Source: Croceicoccus sp.
GTDB taxonomy: Bacteria > Pseudomonadota > Alphaproteobacteria > Sphingomonadales > Sphingomonadaceae
Assembly: GCA_002694745.1 (NCBI GenBank)
Contig: NZMY01000006.1
Location: 62,001 to 126,000 of the forward strand
Length of the DNA: 64,000 nt
Direction: 5' to 3'
Shown here: positions 17,559-26,883 of the stretch, piece by piece
Layout: each line of letters begins with the position of its first letter
How positions within the stretch are numbered: the stretch's first letter is position 1
Translations under genes and position numbers: made by a program
The notes under the pieces: generated by a model
The model's database searches: none
What the model was told of the DNA's origin: nothing
What the model saw: the letters and a program-made list of their open reading frames with translations, nothing else

Positions 17559-18791
17559 TCAGGCGGGTTTGACCAGGGTCACCTGATGAACGTCGATCCC
17601 GCCGCCGCGAAATCCGCCCTCGCAATACATCAGATAGAATTGCCATAGCCGGGTGAACGCCTCGTCGAACCCGGCTGGCAGGCGCCCCTGCTCCACCGCG
17701 CGGTCGAAACGCAGCCGCCAGTCGGCCAGTGTGCGCGCGTAATCCTGCCCGAAGCGCACCTCGTCCCGCCATTCCAGTCCGCGCGCCTCGGCCAGCCGCC
17801 GGAATTCGCTGGTGCGGATCAGCATGCCGCCGGGGAAGATATAGGTCTGGATGAAATCGGCGCTGCGGGCATAATGGTCGAACAATTCGTCGCGGATCGA
17901 GATGAACTGAATCGCCGCGCGCCCGCCCGCCTTCAGATTATGCGCGATGCAATCCATGAACGCAGGCCAGTATTCCCGGCCCAGCGCCTCCACCATCTCG
18001 ACACTGACGATGGCGTCGTATCGCCCGTCGACATCGCGATAATCCTGCTTGCGAAACTCGACATCGGGGGCAGCTTGCCGCGCATAGGTAAGCTGCTCTT
18101 CCGACAGGCTGATCGCCTCCACCTCGTGCCCGCGCTGGGCGAGCAGCGCCGACAGCGCGCCCCAGCCGCAGCCGATTTCCAGCACGCCGGGACCGGGCGC
18201 ACCCTCTATGCGGTTGGCCATCGCCAGCATCTTGGCCTGCTGCGCCGCGTCCAGCGTCAGCGCATCGCTCCACACCGCGCTGGAATAGGCCATCGTCCCG
18301 CCCAGCCACGGGGTGTAGAAATCATTGCCCAGATCGTAATGCGCCGCGATGTTCTGGCGCGATCCTGCCTTCGTATTGCGCCGCATCCGGTGATACAGGC
18401 GCGAGATCAATCGCCACGGCCCCTTCGCCCGCCCGGCATTGCCCAGCGTGTCGGCATTGGCGATGAACAGCGCGAAGATCTTGACCGCATCGGGGCTGGA
18501 CCATTCGCCCTTTTCCCACGCGCGGTACCAGCCGACCGACCCGCCCGTCGCCAGCCGGAAGATGCAGCGCCAGTCCTGAACATGGATCTCGGCGTCGAAA
18601 CCCTTGCGCTTGCCGCCCAGCACGCGCGTCTCGCCGCCCGGCAGGCGGGCGGTGATCGAACCGGTCGCAAGCCCCCGGTCGATGCGCTGCAGGATCCGTG
18701 CCTGCCCGCCTGAAATCATGCGCGCCAGCAGGCCGGTCGAATCCCGCGCCTCGCCAGCCGCTTCGGTCAGATGCAGTCCCCGTCTCTCCAT
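17559..18791 (-). CDS. cfa: Cyclopropane-fatty-acyl-phospholipid synthase family methyltransferase
   Basis: The 410-aa protein has the Cfa layout. The N-terminal lipid-binding domain includes SVGWYRAWEKGEWSSPD; the SAM domain includes NIAAHYDLGNDFYTPWLGGTMAYSS (split motif) and VLEIGCGWGALSALLAQRG. The active-site region YIFPGGMLIRTSEF is conserved. The family methylenates unsaturated acyl chains of membrane phospholipids. ATG 18791 is preferred although its ribosome site is weak. It lies 50 bases after the photolyase gene on the same strand. An unsaturated fatty acid C-methyltransferase is an alternative within the family. Confidence 0.88.
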   Translation of the reverse strand: MERRGLHLTEAAGEARDSTGLLARMISGGQARILQRIDRGLATGSITARLPGGETRVLGGKRKGFDAEIHVQDWRCIFRLATGGSVGWYRAWEKGEWSSPDAVKIFALFIANADTLGNAGRAKGPWRLISRLYHRMRRNTKAGSRQNIAAHYDLGNDFYTPWLGGTMAYSSAVWSDALTLDAAQQAKMLAMANRIEGAPGPGVLEIGCGWGALSALLAQRGHEVEAISLSEEQLTYARQAAPDVEFRKQDYRDVDGRYDAIVSVEMVEALGREYWPAFMDCIAHNLKAGGRAAIQFISIRDELFDHYARSADFIQTYIFPGGMLIRTSEFRRLAEARGLEWRDEVRFGQDYARTLADWRLRFDRAVEQGRLPAGFDEAFTRLWQFYLMYCEGGFRGGGIDVHQVTLVKPA

Positions 18792-18841
18792 GAAAACAGA
18801 GATATGCAGCCAGATTGCAGCGGGCAAGCTGCGGGCCCGGC

Positions 18842-20227
18842 TTATTCCCCCTTGGCTTCGCGATAGGCCGACAACGCCCGTTCGCGCGCCTCGCGGTGGC
18901 CGATGATCTTGGCGGGATAGTCATCGGGGCGATGCTTGTCGTCGGGGTCGTGGATCTGGTCGTCGGGCAGATCGGCCAGCTCGGGCACGAATTCGCGGAT
19001 ATAATCGCCCGCGTCGAATTTCTCCGACTGCGACAGCGGGGCCATGATGCGCGGGAACATGTTGGAATCGACCCCGGTGCCCGCGACCCATTGCCAGTTC
19101 ACGCCATTATTGCCGTAATCGGCATCGACAAGGCAGTCCCAGAACCATTGCTCGCCATGCCGCCAGTCGATCAGCAGATGCTTGATAAGGAAGCTGGCCG
19201 CGATCATCCGCACGCGGTTGTGCATCCAGCCGATCTGCCACAGCTGCCGCATGCCCGCATCGACGATGGGATAGCCGGTCCGACCCTGCTGCCATGCCTC
19301 CAGATCCTCGGCGATGACATGGCCGCGATTGGGATTGCGCCACAATTTCTCGCCGCCCAGGTCGCGATAGCTTTCCGAAGGATAGGCGGGGAACTGGCAG
19401 ATCACGTTCTGCGTATAGTCGCGCCACAGCAATTCGCCGCGAAACGTCTCGGCCCCCTCGCCCGTGTGGCGGGTTAGCCGGTCCCAGACCTGCATCGGCG
19501 AGATCTCGCCGTGGTGCAGATGCGGCGACAGGCGCGAGGATCCATCGATGGAGGGCCGGTTGCGGTCGTCCTCGTAATCCTTCACCCGGTCCGCGAAATC
19601 CTCCAGCTGCGCCATTGCTGCGGTTTCGCCGACCTCCCACGCGTCGCGAAAACCGCTGGCCCAGTCCGGCTTGGTCGGCAGCAGGTTCCAACCGTCCAGA
19701 TCGTCCGAATCCGGCCATTCATCGGGGTTCGTCAGGCTGGGCGCGTCCAGCACTTCGCGCTGGGGCAGGCATTGCCGCGCCGATTTCGCGAAGGGGGTGT
19801 AGATCTTGTAAGGGTCGCCCGACCCGGTCGTGACCGTGCCGGGCGGCAGCAGATAATTGCCGTCATACAGCTTGAGGTCGAGCCGGTCGGCCAGCCTGCC
19901 CTGCGCCTTCCTCCACCACGGTTCGTAATGGCGGATGGCGTGAACGGCGGCCGCGCCGGTTTCTTCGGCCAGCTTCGCAATCTCGTCCGCCGCATTTCCG
20001 CGCCGCAGGATCAGTTTCCCCTGATGCTTGCCCAGTTCGCGATCCATCGCCTGCAGCGAATGATGCAGCCACCAGCGCGAGGCACCGCCCATTGCGCGGT
20101 TTCCCGCCCCTTCGTCGTCGAGGACATAGACGCAGATCACCGGCCCTTCCTGGGCGGCGGCATAGAGGGCGGGCTGGTCGGCAAGGCGCAGGTCGCGGCG
20201 CAGCCATACGATGTGCGGGGCGGTCAT
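18842..20227 (-). CDS. phrB: Deoxyribodipyrimidine photolyase (class I)
   Basis: The 461-aa protein starts with HIVWLRRDLRLADQPAL, the antenna domain signature of the photolyase/cryptochrome family. The FAD-binding half carries SRLSPHLHHGEISP, FRGELLWRDY, the WMHNRVRMIAASFL motif and GNNGVNWQWVAGTG(x)DSNMFP. These match CPD photolyases that repair cyclobutane pyrimidine dimers using blue light. Length is normal. It shares strand with the following methyltransferase gene. Confidence 0.95.
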   Translation of the reverse strand: MTAPHIVWLRRDLRLADQPALYAAAQEGPVICVYVLDDEGAGNRAMGGASRWWLHHSLQAMDRELGKHQGKLILRRGNAADEIAKLAEETGAAAVHAIRHYEPWWRKAQGRLADRLDLKLYDGNYLLPPGTVTTGSGDPYKIYTPFAKSARQCLPQREVLDAPSLTNPDEWPDSDDLDGWNLLPTKPDWASGFRDAWEVGETAAMAQLEDFADRVKDYEDDRNRPSIDGSSRLSPHLHHGEISPMQVWDRLTRHTGEGAETFRGELLWRDYTQNVICQFPAYPSESYRDLGGEKLWRNPNRGHVIAEDLEAWQQGRTGYPIVDAGMRQLWQIGWMHNRVRMIAASFLIKHLLIDWRHGEQWFWDCLVDADYGNNGVNWQWVAGTGVDSNMFPRIMAPLSQSEKFDAGDYIREFVPELADLPDDQIHDPDDKHRPDDYPAKIIGHREARERALSAYREAKGE

Positions 20228-20260
20228 AGGGGGTGAACGGCGTTTTGCAGGGTGCGGTTC

Positions 20261-21169
20261 CTATTCGGCGGCCAGAGGCGTGCACGGCATTTCGGGCAAT
20301 TCCACCATGAAGTTCCCGCGTGAGGGGCCAAAGAAGAAGCGCGCGTCATAGATTGCCGTGCCGCCTTCCTCGCGCCGCAGGGCAAAGGGGGCCTGGCTCC
20401 AGAACAGGAAAGCCGCGACATCGGGACGGTCCGCGCTGGCGATGCGGGGATCGGGCAGGCGGCAGCGGTCGGCGTCCGCTACATCCCATCCCGCCAGCGA
20501 CCACTCGCCGTCCAGCGACCGGACAGCGGCTCCGCGATCCCAGAAGGCGAGCGGCGGCGGAATGGCGATGACTTCGCGGACGCCGTAGTATCGCCCCTCG
20601 GCCATGGCCGTGATCCCCGCATTCACCCCGATATAGGCGAGCGCCCCCGCGATCGCCGCCCGCGCAGGCGCGCGCCAGTCCCCGCCGCGCTTCTCGCGCC
20701 GCAGCGACAGCCACACGCCCAGCCCCATCATTGCCCACAGCCAGACGTCGATGATGAACAGCACGTCGCCGTGGAACCAGCGGTGCGAGAATGGCTCCAG
20801 AAAACGGATGCCATAGACATTCATCCAGTCGAGAGCCGGATGGGTCAGGCAGGCGATGAATGCCAAGGCGAACAGCCAGCCGAAACGCACCGGCAGCCGC
20901 GTATCGGGCCGCGTGCCGCGCCGCGCCTGCCAGCGGTCGAACCACCACAGGAACGCCGCCAGCGCCAGCGGCAGCAGCACCAGCGCGAAAGGCCCGTGCG
21001 TCAGCCCCCGCCGCATGGCAAGGCTCTGGGTCCCCCATATGACGCAGCCCGCGTCGATATCGGGCAGGTTCGCGCCAAAGATCAGCGCGGGCATAGCCAG
21101 CCCGGTTCTGCGCTTCAGCCCCGCCTGCCCGATCAATGCGCCCACAAGGCCGTGCGTCAGATTGTCCAT
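20261..21169 (-). CDS. YdjM/DUF457-type membrane-bound metal-dependent hydrolase
   Basis: This 302-aa integral membrane protein starts MDNLTHGLVGALIG from ATG 21169. The N-terminal His of DNLTHGL and later GLTHGPFAL and CLTHPALDWMN match the membrane-bound hydrolase family (YdjM/LexA-regulated type). Four to five TM helices are visible, followed by a C-terminal soluble domain of about 100 residues. Family members are thought to bind metal, but the reaction is unknown. The longer frame upstream lacks family similarity. Confidence 0.8.
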   Translation of the reverse strand: MDNLTHGLVGALIGQAGLKRRTGLAMPALIFGANLPDIDAGCVIWGTQSLAMRRGLTHGPFALVLLPLALAAFLWWFDRWQARRGTRPDTRLPVRFGWLFALAFIACLTHPALDWMNVYGIRFLEPFSHRWFHGDVLFIIDVWLWAMMGLGVWLSLRREKRGGDWRAPARAAIAGALAYIGVNAGITAMAEGRYYGVREVIAIPPPLAFWDRGAAVRSLDGEWSLAGWDVADADRCRLPDPRIASADRPDVAAFLFWSQAPFALRREEGGTAIYDARFFFGPSRGNFMVELPEMPCTPLAAE

Positions 21170-21212
21170 CGCCGCTTGATGGCAAGCACCGCTGCCCGCG
21201 GCAATACGCCGT

Positions 21213-21253
21213 CCAAACAAAACGGCGGCGCTGCCCTTTGGGGAAGCGCCGCC
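21213..21253 (-). terminator. Rho-independent terminator of the EF-hand lipoprotein gene
   Basis: On the minus strand a perfect 9-bp stem (GGCGGCGCT with AGCGCCGCC, 12-base loop) is followed by GTTTTGTTT. It lies 34 bases beyond the stop codon of the lipoprotein gene. Confidence 0.85.
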
Positions 21254-21286
21254 GGTCGGATCGGACCGTTCAGTCCGAGTGTAAAA

Positions 21287-21937
21287 TTACGAAGGCGTCA
21301 TCGCGGAATTGCGCGCCATCGCGAATTCGTCCGGCGACAGATAGGTCGAACCGTCCTGGTCGAAATAGAAGAAATTCTCGCCCGCCTCGTTGATCTGCTC
21401 GGATGTCAGATAGGGCTTCTTCGCATCGTTCGGCGCAGGCTCCATCGGGTTGGTCGGCAGCGACCAGATCGCATATTCGGCGACCGACAGCTTGCCGTCG
21501 TCATTGCGGTCCAGCCAGTCGAAATCCATTTCGCTGCGCGGCGGCATGGTCATGGTGCCCGACCCGTTCGCGCTCGCCATGGAGCTTGCGTCCATGGAAT
21601 CGCCGTCCATCGAACCGCCATCGCTGCCCGATGCGCTCATCGAACCGGAGGCATCCATGCTGCCTGCGTCGATGTCGGCATTGGCAACCCGCTCGGTGCG
21701 GATGGCGTCGTAATTCATGTCGTATTCTTCGCTCATGGCATCGCGGTCCATGGCGTCATAGGCGGTCTGCTGATCGGGGTTGAGCTCGCCCGCGACCGGA
21801 TAGCCGACTTCGTTCACGTCATTGTCCACCAGCTCGTCGATATCGTCGACCGGGGTGTTCTCGACATCCTCGCTGCCGCATGCGGCAAGGCTGAGGGCGG
21901 CGGCGCTGGCGAGCGTCGTAAGCATAAGATTTTTCAT
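21287..21937 (-). CDS. EF-hand lipoprotein with Met/Ser/Asp-rich linker
   Basis: This 216-aa protein starts at ATG 21937 after a perfect AGGAGGACAG ribosome site. A lipobox LAAC puts the lipidated Cys at position 20. An acidic region follows, then a linker of about 40 residues made of Met, Ser, Gly, Asp and Ala (for example GSMDGDSMDASSMA). Two EF-hand-like loops are C-terminal: DRNDDGKLSVAEY fits the calcium loop well, and FDQDGSTYLSPDEF is shorter but similar. It is probably a periplasmic or outer-membrane calcium-binding lipoprotein. The Met-rich linker might bind copper instead. No family name is known to me. Confidence 0.8.
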   Translation of the reverse strand: MKNLMLTTLASAAALSLAACGSEDVENTPVDDIDELVDNDVNEVGYPVAGELNPDQQTAYDAMDRDAMSEEYDMNYDAIRTERVANADIDAGSMDASGSMSASGSDGGSMDGDSMDASSMASANGSGTMTMPPRSEMDFDWLDRNDDGKLSVAEYAIWSLPTNPMEPAPNDAKKPYLTSEQINEAGENFFYFDQDGSTYLSPDEFAMARNSAMTPS

Positions 21938-22036
21938 GAGCTGTCCTCCTGTTGGTATGGGCGCCGTTTCGGCACCGTTCATAAAACCAACAGGCTGAGG
22001 CCAATTTTGTTCAAAATTTGTCCGAATCGGGCGAAT

Positions 22037-23143
22037 TCAGGCCAATTCCCCCAGCATTTCCGAGCGATAGCCGTCCAGATCGCCCAGCCTGCCATCGCGC
22101 ACCTTGCGCGCCCAATCGGGATTGGCGATCAGCGCGCGGCCTACCGCAATCATGTCGAATTCGCCCGCTTCCATCCGGCGTTCCAGCTGGCCGAGATCAG
22201 TGCTTGTCTCGGTCGTCTGATCCTTGAATGCGCCGAAGAAATCCTTCGACAGGCCGACCGAACCGACGCTCATGGTCGGAACGCCGGTCAGCTTCTTGAC
22301 CCAGCCCGCGAAGTTCAGCCCGTTCTCGCCATCGATCTCGGGGAATTCCGGCTCCCAGTACCGGCGCTGCGAGCAATGCAGCATGTCCGCGCCTGCATCG
22401 ATCAGCGGGCGGGTCCATGCTTCCAGCTCGCTGGGTGTCGGGGCCAGACGGCGGGTATAGTCCTGCTGGTTCCACTGGCTGATGCGCAGGATCAGCGGCG
22501 TGTCGCCGATCGCCTCGCGCACGGCGCTGACGATTTCGGCGGCAAACTTCGTGCGGTCGGCCAGCGCCGGGCCGCCCCATCCGTCGCTGCGCTGGTTGGT
22601 GCCCGACCAGAAGAACTGGTCGATCAGATAGCCATGCGCGCCGTGCAGTTCGACCGCGTCGCAGCCCATGTCCGCCGCCGCGCGCGCCGATTCGACGAAC
22701 GCCGCGATGGTGTCGATGACGTCCTTCTCGCTCATCGCCTGGCCGTATGGCTCGCCCGGACGGTAGAGGCCCGACGGGCCCTCGGGCGTGGAGGGACGGG
22801 GCTTGTCGGGAAACTGCTCACGCACAAGGCCGGTGTGCCAGATCTGCGGCGCGAACAAGCCGCCCTCGCCGTGCACGGCGTCGACCACCCTGTGCCAGCC
22901 GGCCAGCGCGTCCTTGCCGTGGAAGAAGGGAATGCCCTGGTCGTTGCGCGCCTCGGGCCGGTTTACCACAGTGCCTTCGGAGATAATCAGCCCCACGCCC
23001 CCTTCGGCGCGGCGGCGGTAATATTCGGCCACATCTGCGCCGGGCACCCCGCTGGGCGAGAAATTGCGCGTCATCGGCGCCATGGCGATGCGATTGGGGA
23101 TCGTCAGACCCCGCAGCGTAAACGGGGTAAATAGGATCGACAT
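22037..23143 (-). CDS. NADH:flavin oxidoreductase, old yellow enzyme family
   Basis: This 368-aa FMN-dependent TIM-barrel protein has the OYE markers FTPFTLRGLTIPNRIAMAPMTR, the catalytic pair in ELHGAHGYLIDQFFW(x)GTNQRSD (normally H/N and Y), and VGRALIANPDWARKV for phosphate binding. It likely reduces activated C=C bonds of enones or nitro compounds. The start is 3 bases after the korB stop, so it is the last gene of a korA-korB-OYE operon. Why it is cotranscribed with a 2-oxoacid oxidoreductase is unclear. Confidence 0.92.
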   Translation of the reverse strand: MSILFTPFTLRGLTIPNRIAMAPMTRNFSPSGVPGADVAEYYRRRAEGGVGLIISEGTVVNRPEARNDQGIPFFHGKDALAGWHRVVDAVHGEGGLFAPQIWHTGLVREQFPDKPRPSTPEGPSGLYRPGEPYGQAMSEKDVIDTIAAFVESARAAADMGCDAVELHGAHGYLIDQFFWSGTNQRSDGWGGPALADRTKFAAEIVSAVREAIGDTPLILRISQWNQQDYTRRLAPTPSELEAWTRPLIDAGADMLHCSQRRYWEPEFPEIDGENGLNFAGWVKKLTGVPTMSVGSVGLSKDFFGAFKDQTTETSTDLGQLERRMEAGEFDMIAVGRALIANPDWARKVRDGRLGDLDGYRSEMLGELA

Positions 23144-23146
23144 GGG

Positions 23147-24208
23147 TCAGATTGGGTCCTGTGCTGTGCCTGAAACCGTCCAGGTCTGGCCCTTCGCCAG
23201 CAAAGCCGCCAGATCGCCGCGGTTCTTGGCTGTCCCCTTGGCGCGGGCGGCCTGCATCTGCTCGGCAATGGCGCCGTCATAGGTGGGACGCGGATCGTCG
23301 TAGATCACGCCTAGCACCATCGGGAACGGGCCGAATTCCAGCTCGACCAGCATATGCGCAAGGCTGCGGTTGGTCTGGTCGTGGACCATCACCCCCGCCG
23401 CCTGCCAGTCGCCACCCTCAATATCGACCACCTTCAGCGTCATGTTGTCGACATCACGGGCCAGACCCTTGGTCGGCACCTTGTCCTTGCCCGCGCCGAA
23501 CGCCAGAGGCTCGCCGTGGATCGCCCAGACCTGCGTTTCGGCGGCGACCTTCTTCTGCGTGAAATCGTCGAACACGTCCTTGTTATAGACGATGCAGTTC
23601 TGGAAGATCTCGATAAAGGCCGCGCCCTTGTGCGCATGGGCCGCCACCAGCACGTCGCCCAGATCCTTCGACACATCATAGCCGCGCGCCACGAAACGCG
23701 CGCCTGATCCCAGCGCGAAGGCGCAGGGGTTGGCGGGCCGGTCGACGCTGCCGGCGGGGCTGGTCGGGCTGGTCGTGCCGCGGCGGCTGGTGGGCGAATA
23801 TTGCCCCTTGGTCAGGCCATAGATCTCGTTGTTGAACAGCAGGATCTGGCAATCCACGTTGCGGCGCAGCAGGTGCATGGTGTGGTTGCCGCCGATCGAC
23901 ATGCCGTCGCCGTCGCCCGTCACCATCCACACGTCCAGCTCCGGATTGGCCAGCTTGATGCCGGTGACGAAGGCAGGCGCGCGGCCATGGATGGTGTGGA
24001 ATCCATAGCTCTCGACATAATAGGGAAAGCGGCTGGAGCAGCCGATCCCGCTGACGAACACGGTCTTCGACGGATCCGCGCCGATCTGCGGCAGGGTGCG
24101 CTGCACCGCCTTCAGGATCGCATAATCGCCGCAGCCGGGGCACCAGCGCACTTCCTGATCGGTTTCCCAGTCCTTGAGCGTGGTTTCGATCTTGGTGAGT
24201 TCGTTCAT
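23147..24208 (-). CDS. korB: 2-oxoacid:ferredoxin oxidoreductase, beta subunit
   Basis: The 353-aa beta subunit binds thiamine diphosphate through GDGDGMSIGGNH and LLFNNEIYGLTKGQ(x)SPTS. The N-terminal WCPGCGDYAIL carries Cys residues of the KorB type. It pairs with the fused alpha/gamma subunit encoded 11 bases upstream. The best guess is 2-oxoglutarate:ferredoxin oxidoreductase, based on TSPAG and the overall match to KorB; pyruvate or branched-chain 2-oxoacids cannot be excluded. The enzyme converts a 2-oxoacid, CoA and ferredoxin to acyl-CoA and CO2. Confidence 0.92.
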   Translation of the reverse strand: MNELTKIETTLKDWETDQEVRWCPGCGDYAILKAVQRTLPQIGADPSKTVFVSGIGCSSRFPYYVESYGFHTIHGRAPAFVTGIKLANPELDVWMVTGDGDGMSIGGNHTMHLLRRNVDCQILLFNNEIYGLTKGQYSPTSRRGTTSPTSPAGSVDRPANPCAFALGSGARFVARGYDVSKDLGDVLVAAHAHKGAAFIEIFQNCIVYNKDVFDDFTQKKVAAETQVWAIHGEPLAFGAGKDKVPTKGLARDVDNMTLKVVDIEGGDWQAAGVMVHDQTNRSLAHMLVELEFGPFPMVLGVIYDDPRPTYDGAIAEQMQAARAKGTAKNRGDLAALLAKGQTWTVSGTAQDPI

Positions 24209-24219
24209 GGGGCGGGTCC

Positions 24220-26142
24220 TTACTGCTCGACCGACTCTGGCGTCGGGAGCTGGGTGTCGTTCACGGCAACTTCGCCGCCGATCTGGCCGGGGCGCGGTTC
24301 GCCCAGCGCATCGCAGATCGCATCCTCGATCTCGGCAATGGCAAAGGGCTGTCCGCTGGTCTTGGTCAGCGGCTGCGCATCGACAAGGAACTGGTCGCGC
24401 AGCACGGTCTTGAACTGGCCGGTGTTCATTTCGGGCACCAGCACCTTGTCGAAACCCTTCAGCAGCGGGCCAAGGTTCTTCGGCAACGGCCAGACATGGC
24501 GGACATGCACGTGGCTGACGTCCAGCCCGCGCTTCCTTGCGCGCCGCACCGCCTGGTGGATCGGGCCGTATGTGCTGCCCCAGCCGACCAGCACCAGCCT
24601 GCCGCTGTCATTGCCGAGGCACACCTCCTGATCGGGCACCGACACGCCGTCGATCTTGGCCTTGCGCACATCGGTCATCAGCTGGTGGTTCGCCGGATCG
24701 TACGAGATATTGCCCGTCAGCGCGTCCTTCTCGATCCCGCCGATGCGGTGCATCAGGCCGGGAGTGCCCGGCTTGATCCACGGGCGCTTGCCGGTCTCGT
24801 CGCGCTTGTAGGGAAGCAACTGCTCGCCATTCTTTTCAGTCAGGAACTGCACCGGAAACGGCTCGAAAGTCTCGGGATCGGGCACCTTCCACGGCTCGGC
24901 CGCATTGGCGATATAGCCGTCGGTCAGCAGCATCACCGGGGTCATGTACTGCACCGCGATCCGGCATGCCTCGATCGCGCATTCGAACGCATCGGCGGGG
25001 CTGCGCGCGGCGACGACCGGCATGGGCGCATCGCCGTTGCGGCCATAGACCGCCTGATACAGGTCCGACTGCTCGGTCTTGGTCGGCAGGCCGGTCGACG
25101 GGCCGCCGCGCTGCGAATTGACGATCACCAGCGGCAGCTCGGTCATGATGGCAAGGCCCATCGCCTCGGTCTTGAGCGCAATGCCGGGACCGGACGAGCT
25201 GGTGACGCCCAGATGGCCCGCATAGCTGGCACCGATGGCGGCGCAGATCGCGGCGATCTCGTCCTCCGCCTGAAAGGTGGTCACGTCGAACTCGCGAAGG
25301 CGGGCAAGGTGATGCAGAATCGCGCTGGCCGGCGTGATCGGATAGCCGCCGAAGAACATCGGCAGTTCGGCCAATTGCGCGCCCGCGACAAGGCCCAGCG
25401 ACACGCTCTCCGCCCCGGTGATCGTGCGGTAGAGCCCCGGTTCGCTCTCGACCGGATCGACGTGGACCTGCCTGATCGGTCCGGAAATCTCCGCCGTTTC
25501 GCCATAGGCATGTCCCGCGTCGAGCGCGGCGATATTCGCGTCCGCCAGTTCGGGTGCCTTGGCGAATTTCTGCTTCAGCCATTGGTGGATCGGTTCGCGC
25601 GGACGGTCGAACATCCACAGCGCCAGCCCCAGCGTCCACATGTTCTTGCAGCGCAGCGCTTCCTTGTTGCCAAGGCCGAAGGGCTTCACCGCCTCAAGCG
25701 TCTGCGCGCTGATGTCAAAGGCCATCAGGTCCCATTTGGCGAGGCTGCCGTCTTCCAGCGGATTGGTGTCGTATTTCGCCTTGTCGAGGTTGCGCTGCGT
25801 GAACTCGCCGCTGTCGGCGATGATCAGCCCGCCGGGGTTCAGCGCCGACAGGTTCACCTTCAGCGCGGCGGGGTTCATCGCCACCAGCACGTCGGGCGCG
25901 TCGCCCGCGGTCTCGATCGCGGTCGATCCGAAATTGATCTGGAACGCCGACACGCCGAAAAGAGTGCCCTGCGGCGCGCGGATCTCTGCCGGGAAGTCGG
26001 GGAAAGTGGCCAGATCGTTGCCCGCCAGCGCGGTCGACAGGGTGAACTGCCCGCCCGTCAACTGCATGCCGTCACCGGAATCTCCGGCAAAGCGGACGGT
26101 TACGGCGTCTGTCACCGCCACGGGATTGCCTGTTTCTGCCAT
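24220..26142 (-). CDS. korA: 2-oxoacid:ferredoxin oxidoreductase, fused gamma/alpha subunit
   Basis: The 640-aa protein begins with the gamma domain (VRFAGDSGDGMQLTGGQF; FPAEIRAPQGTLFGVSAFQI) and continues with the alpha domain (FFGGYPITPASAILHHLA; ITSS-like VTSSSGPGIALKTEAMGLA; NSQRGGPSTGLPTKTEQSDL). This gamma-alpha fusion is typical of aerobic-tolerant Kor enzymes. ATG 26142 lies after AGGAAGAG; the GTG 26151 abuts that site and is rejected. First gene of the korA-korB-OYE operon, divergent from rppH. Confidence 0.92.
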   Translation of the reverse strand: MAETGNPVAVTDAVTVRFAGDSGDGMQLTGGQFTLSTALAGNDLATFPDFPAEIRAPQGTLFGVSAFQINFGSTAIETAGDAPDVLVAMNPAALKVNLSALNPGGLIIADSGEFTQRNLDKAKYDTNPLEDGSLAKWDLMAFDISAQTLEAVKPFGLGNKEALRCKNMWTLGLALWMFDRPREPIHQWLKQKFAKAPELADANIAALDAGHAYGETAEISGPIRQVHVDPVESEPGLYRTITGAESVSLGLVAGAQLAELPMFFGGYPITPASAILHHLARLREFDVTTFQAEDEIAAICAAIGASYAGHLGVTSSSGPGIALKTEAMGLAIMTELPLVIVNSQRGGPSTGLPTKTEQSDLYQAVYGRNGDAPMPVVAARSPADAFECAIEACRIAVQYMTPVMLLTDGYIANAAEPWKVPDPETFEPFPVQFLTEKNGEQLLPYKRDETGKRPWIKPGTPGLMHRIGGIEKDALTGNISYDPANHQLMTDVRKAKIDGVSVPDQEVCLGNDSGRLVLVGWGSTYGPIHQAVRRARKRGLDVSHVHVRHVWPLPKNLGPLLKGFDKVLVPEMNTGQFKTVLRDQFLVDAQPLTKTSGQPFAIAEIEDAICDALGEPRPGQIGGEVAVNDTQLPTPESVEQ

Positions 26143-26372
26143 CGCGTACACTCTTCCTGTGGGGCCTTCCTGCCATGCGCGCGGCTTACATGAGAGCCAG
26201 GCCGCATGGGAAACGCCCCTTATGTTTTCGAACTAGGTAGGCCGCTCAAGGGTTACAATCGAGAAATACTTTGTATCCCGGCAAGCTGGGCCATATCAGT
26301 GGCCTTGCGCAAGACCCTGTCGGGCCCCGCGCAAAAACCGTCATCCTTCATAGACACAGGCCGTTCCTTTCC

Positions 26373-26870
26373 ATGACTTCCCCCACCAAGACCGACCGCG
26401 ACCCGGCCCGGTTCCGCCCCTGCGCGGGCATGATGATCGTGAACGAGGCGGGCCGCGTGTTCGTGGGCAAGCGCATCGACACCAAGGAAGGCGACTGGTG
26501 GCAGATGCCGCAGGGCGGCGTCGATCCGGGCGAGGACATGCGCGAGGCCGCGTTCCGCGAATTGCACGAGGAAACGGGCATAGTGCGCGAGCATGTCGAA
26601 CTGCTCGCCACCACGCGCGAGGAATTGTTCTATGAACTGCCGCCGCATCTGCACGGCAAATTGTGGGGCGGAAAATATATCGGCCAGCGGCAGAGCTGGT
26701 TCCTGCTGCGCTTTACCGGCGGGGACGAGCATATCGACCTGGCCGCTCACGATCCGGCAGAGTTCCAGGAATATCGCTGGATCGAACCCGATCTGCTGCC
26801 CGAACTGATCATCCCGTTCAAGCGCCCGGTGTACGAGGAAGTGCTGGCGGAGTTCCGCCCCCTCATCTGA
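26373..26870 (+). CDS. rppH: RNA pyrophosphohydrolase
   Basis: The 165-aa Nudix protein has a perfect box G48-x5-E54-x7-R62-E63-L-x-E66-E67-x-G69 in GGVDPGEDMREAAFREL plus HEETGI. The N-terminal FRPCAGMMIVN and QMPQGGVDPGED match RppH/NudH, which removes pyrophosphate from 5'-triphosphorylated mRNA to start decay, or hydrolyses dinucleoside polyphosphates. ATG 26373 is chosen by family alignment. It converges with the TPR gene, leaving only 13 bases between stops. Confidence 0.92.
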   Translation: MTSPTKTDRDPARFRPCAGMMIVNEAGRVFVGKRIDTKEGDWWQMPQGGVDPGEDMREAAFRELHEETGIVREHVELLATTREELFYELPPHLHGKLWGGKYIGQRQSWFLLRFTGGDEHIDLAAHDPAEFQEYRWIEPDLLPELIIPFKRPVYEEVLAEFRPLI

Positions 26871-26883
26871 AGAGCCTGCCGTT

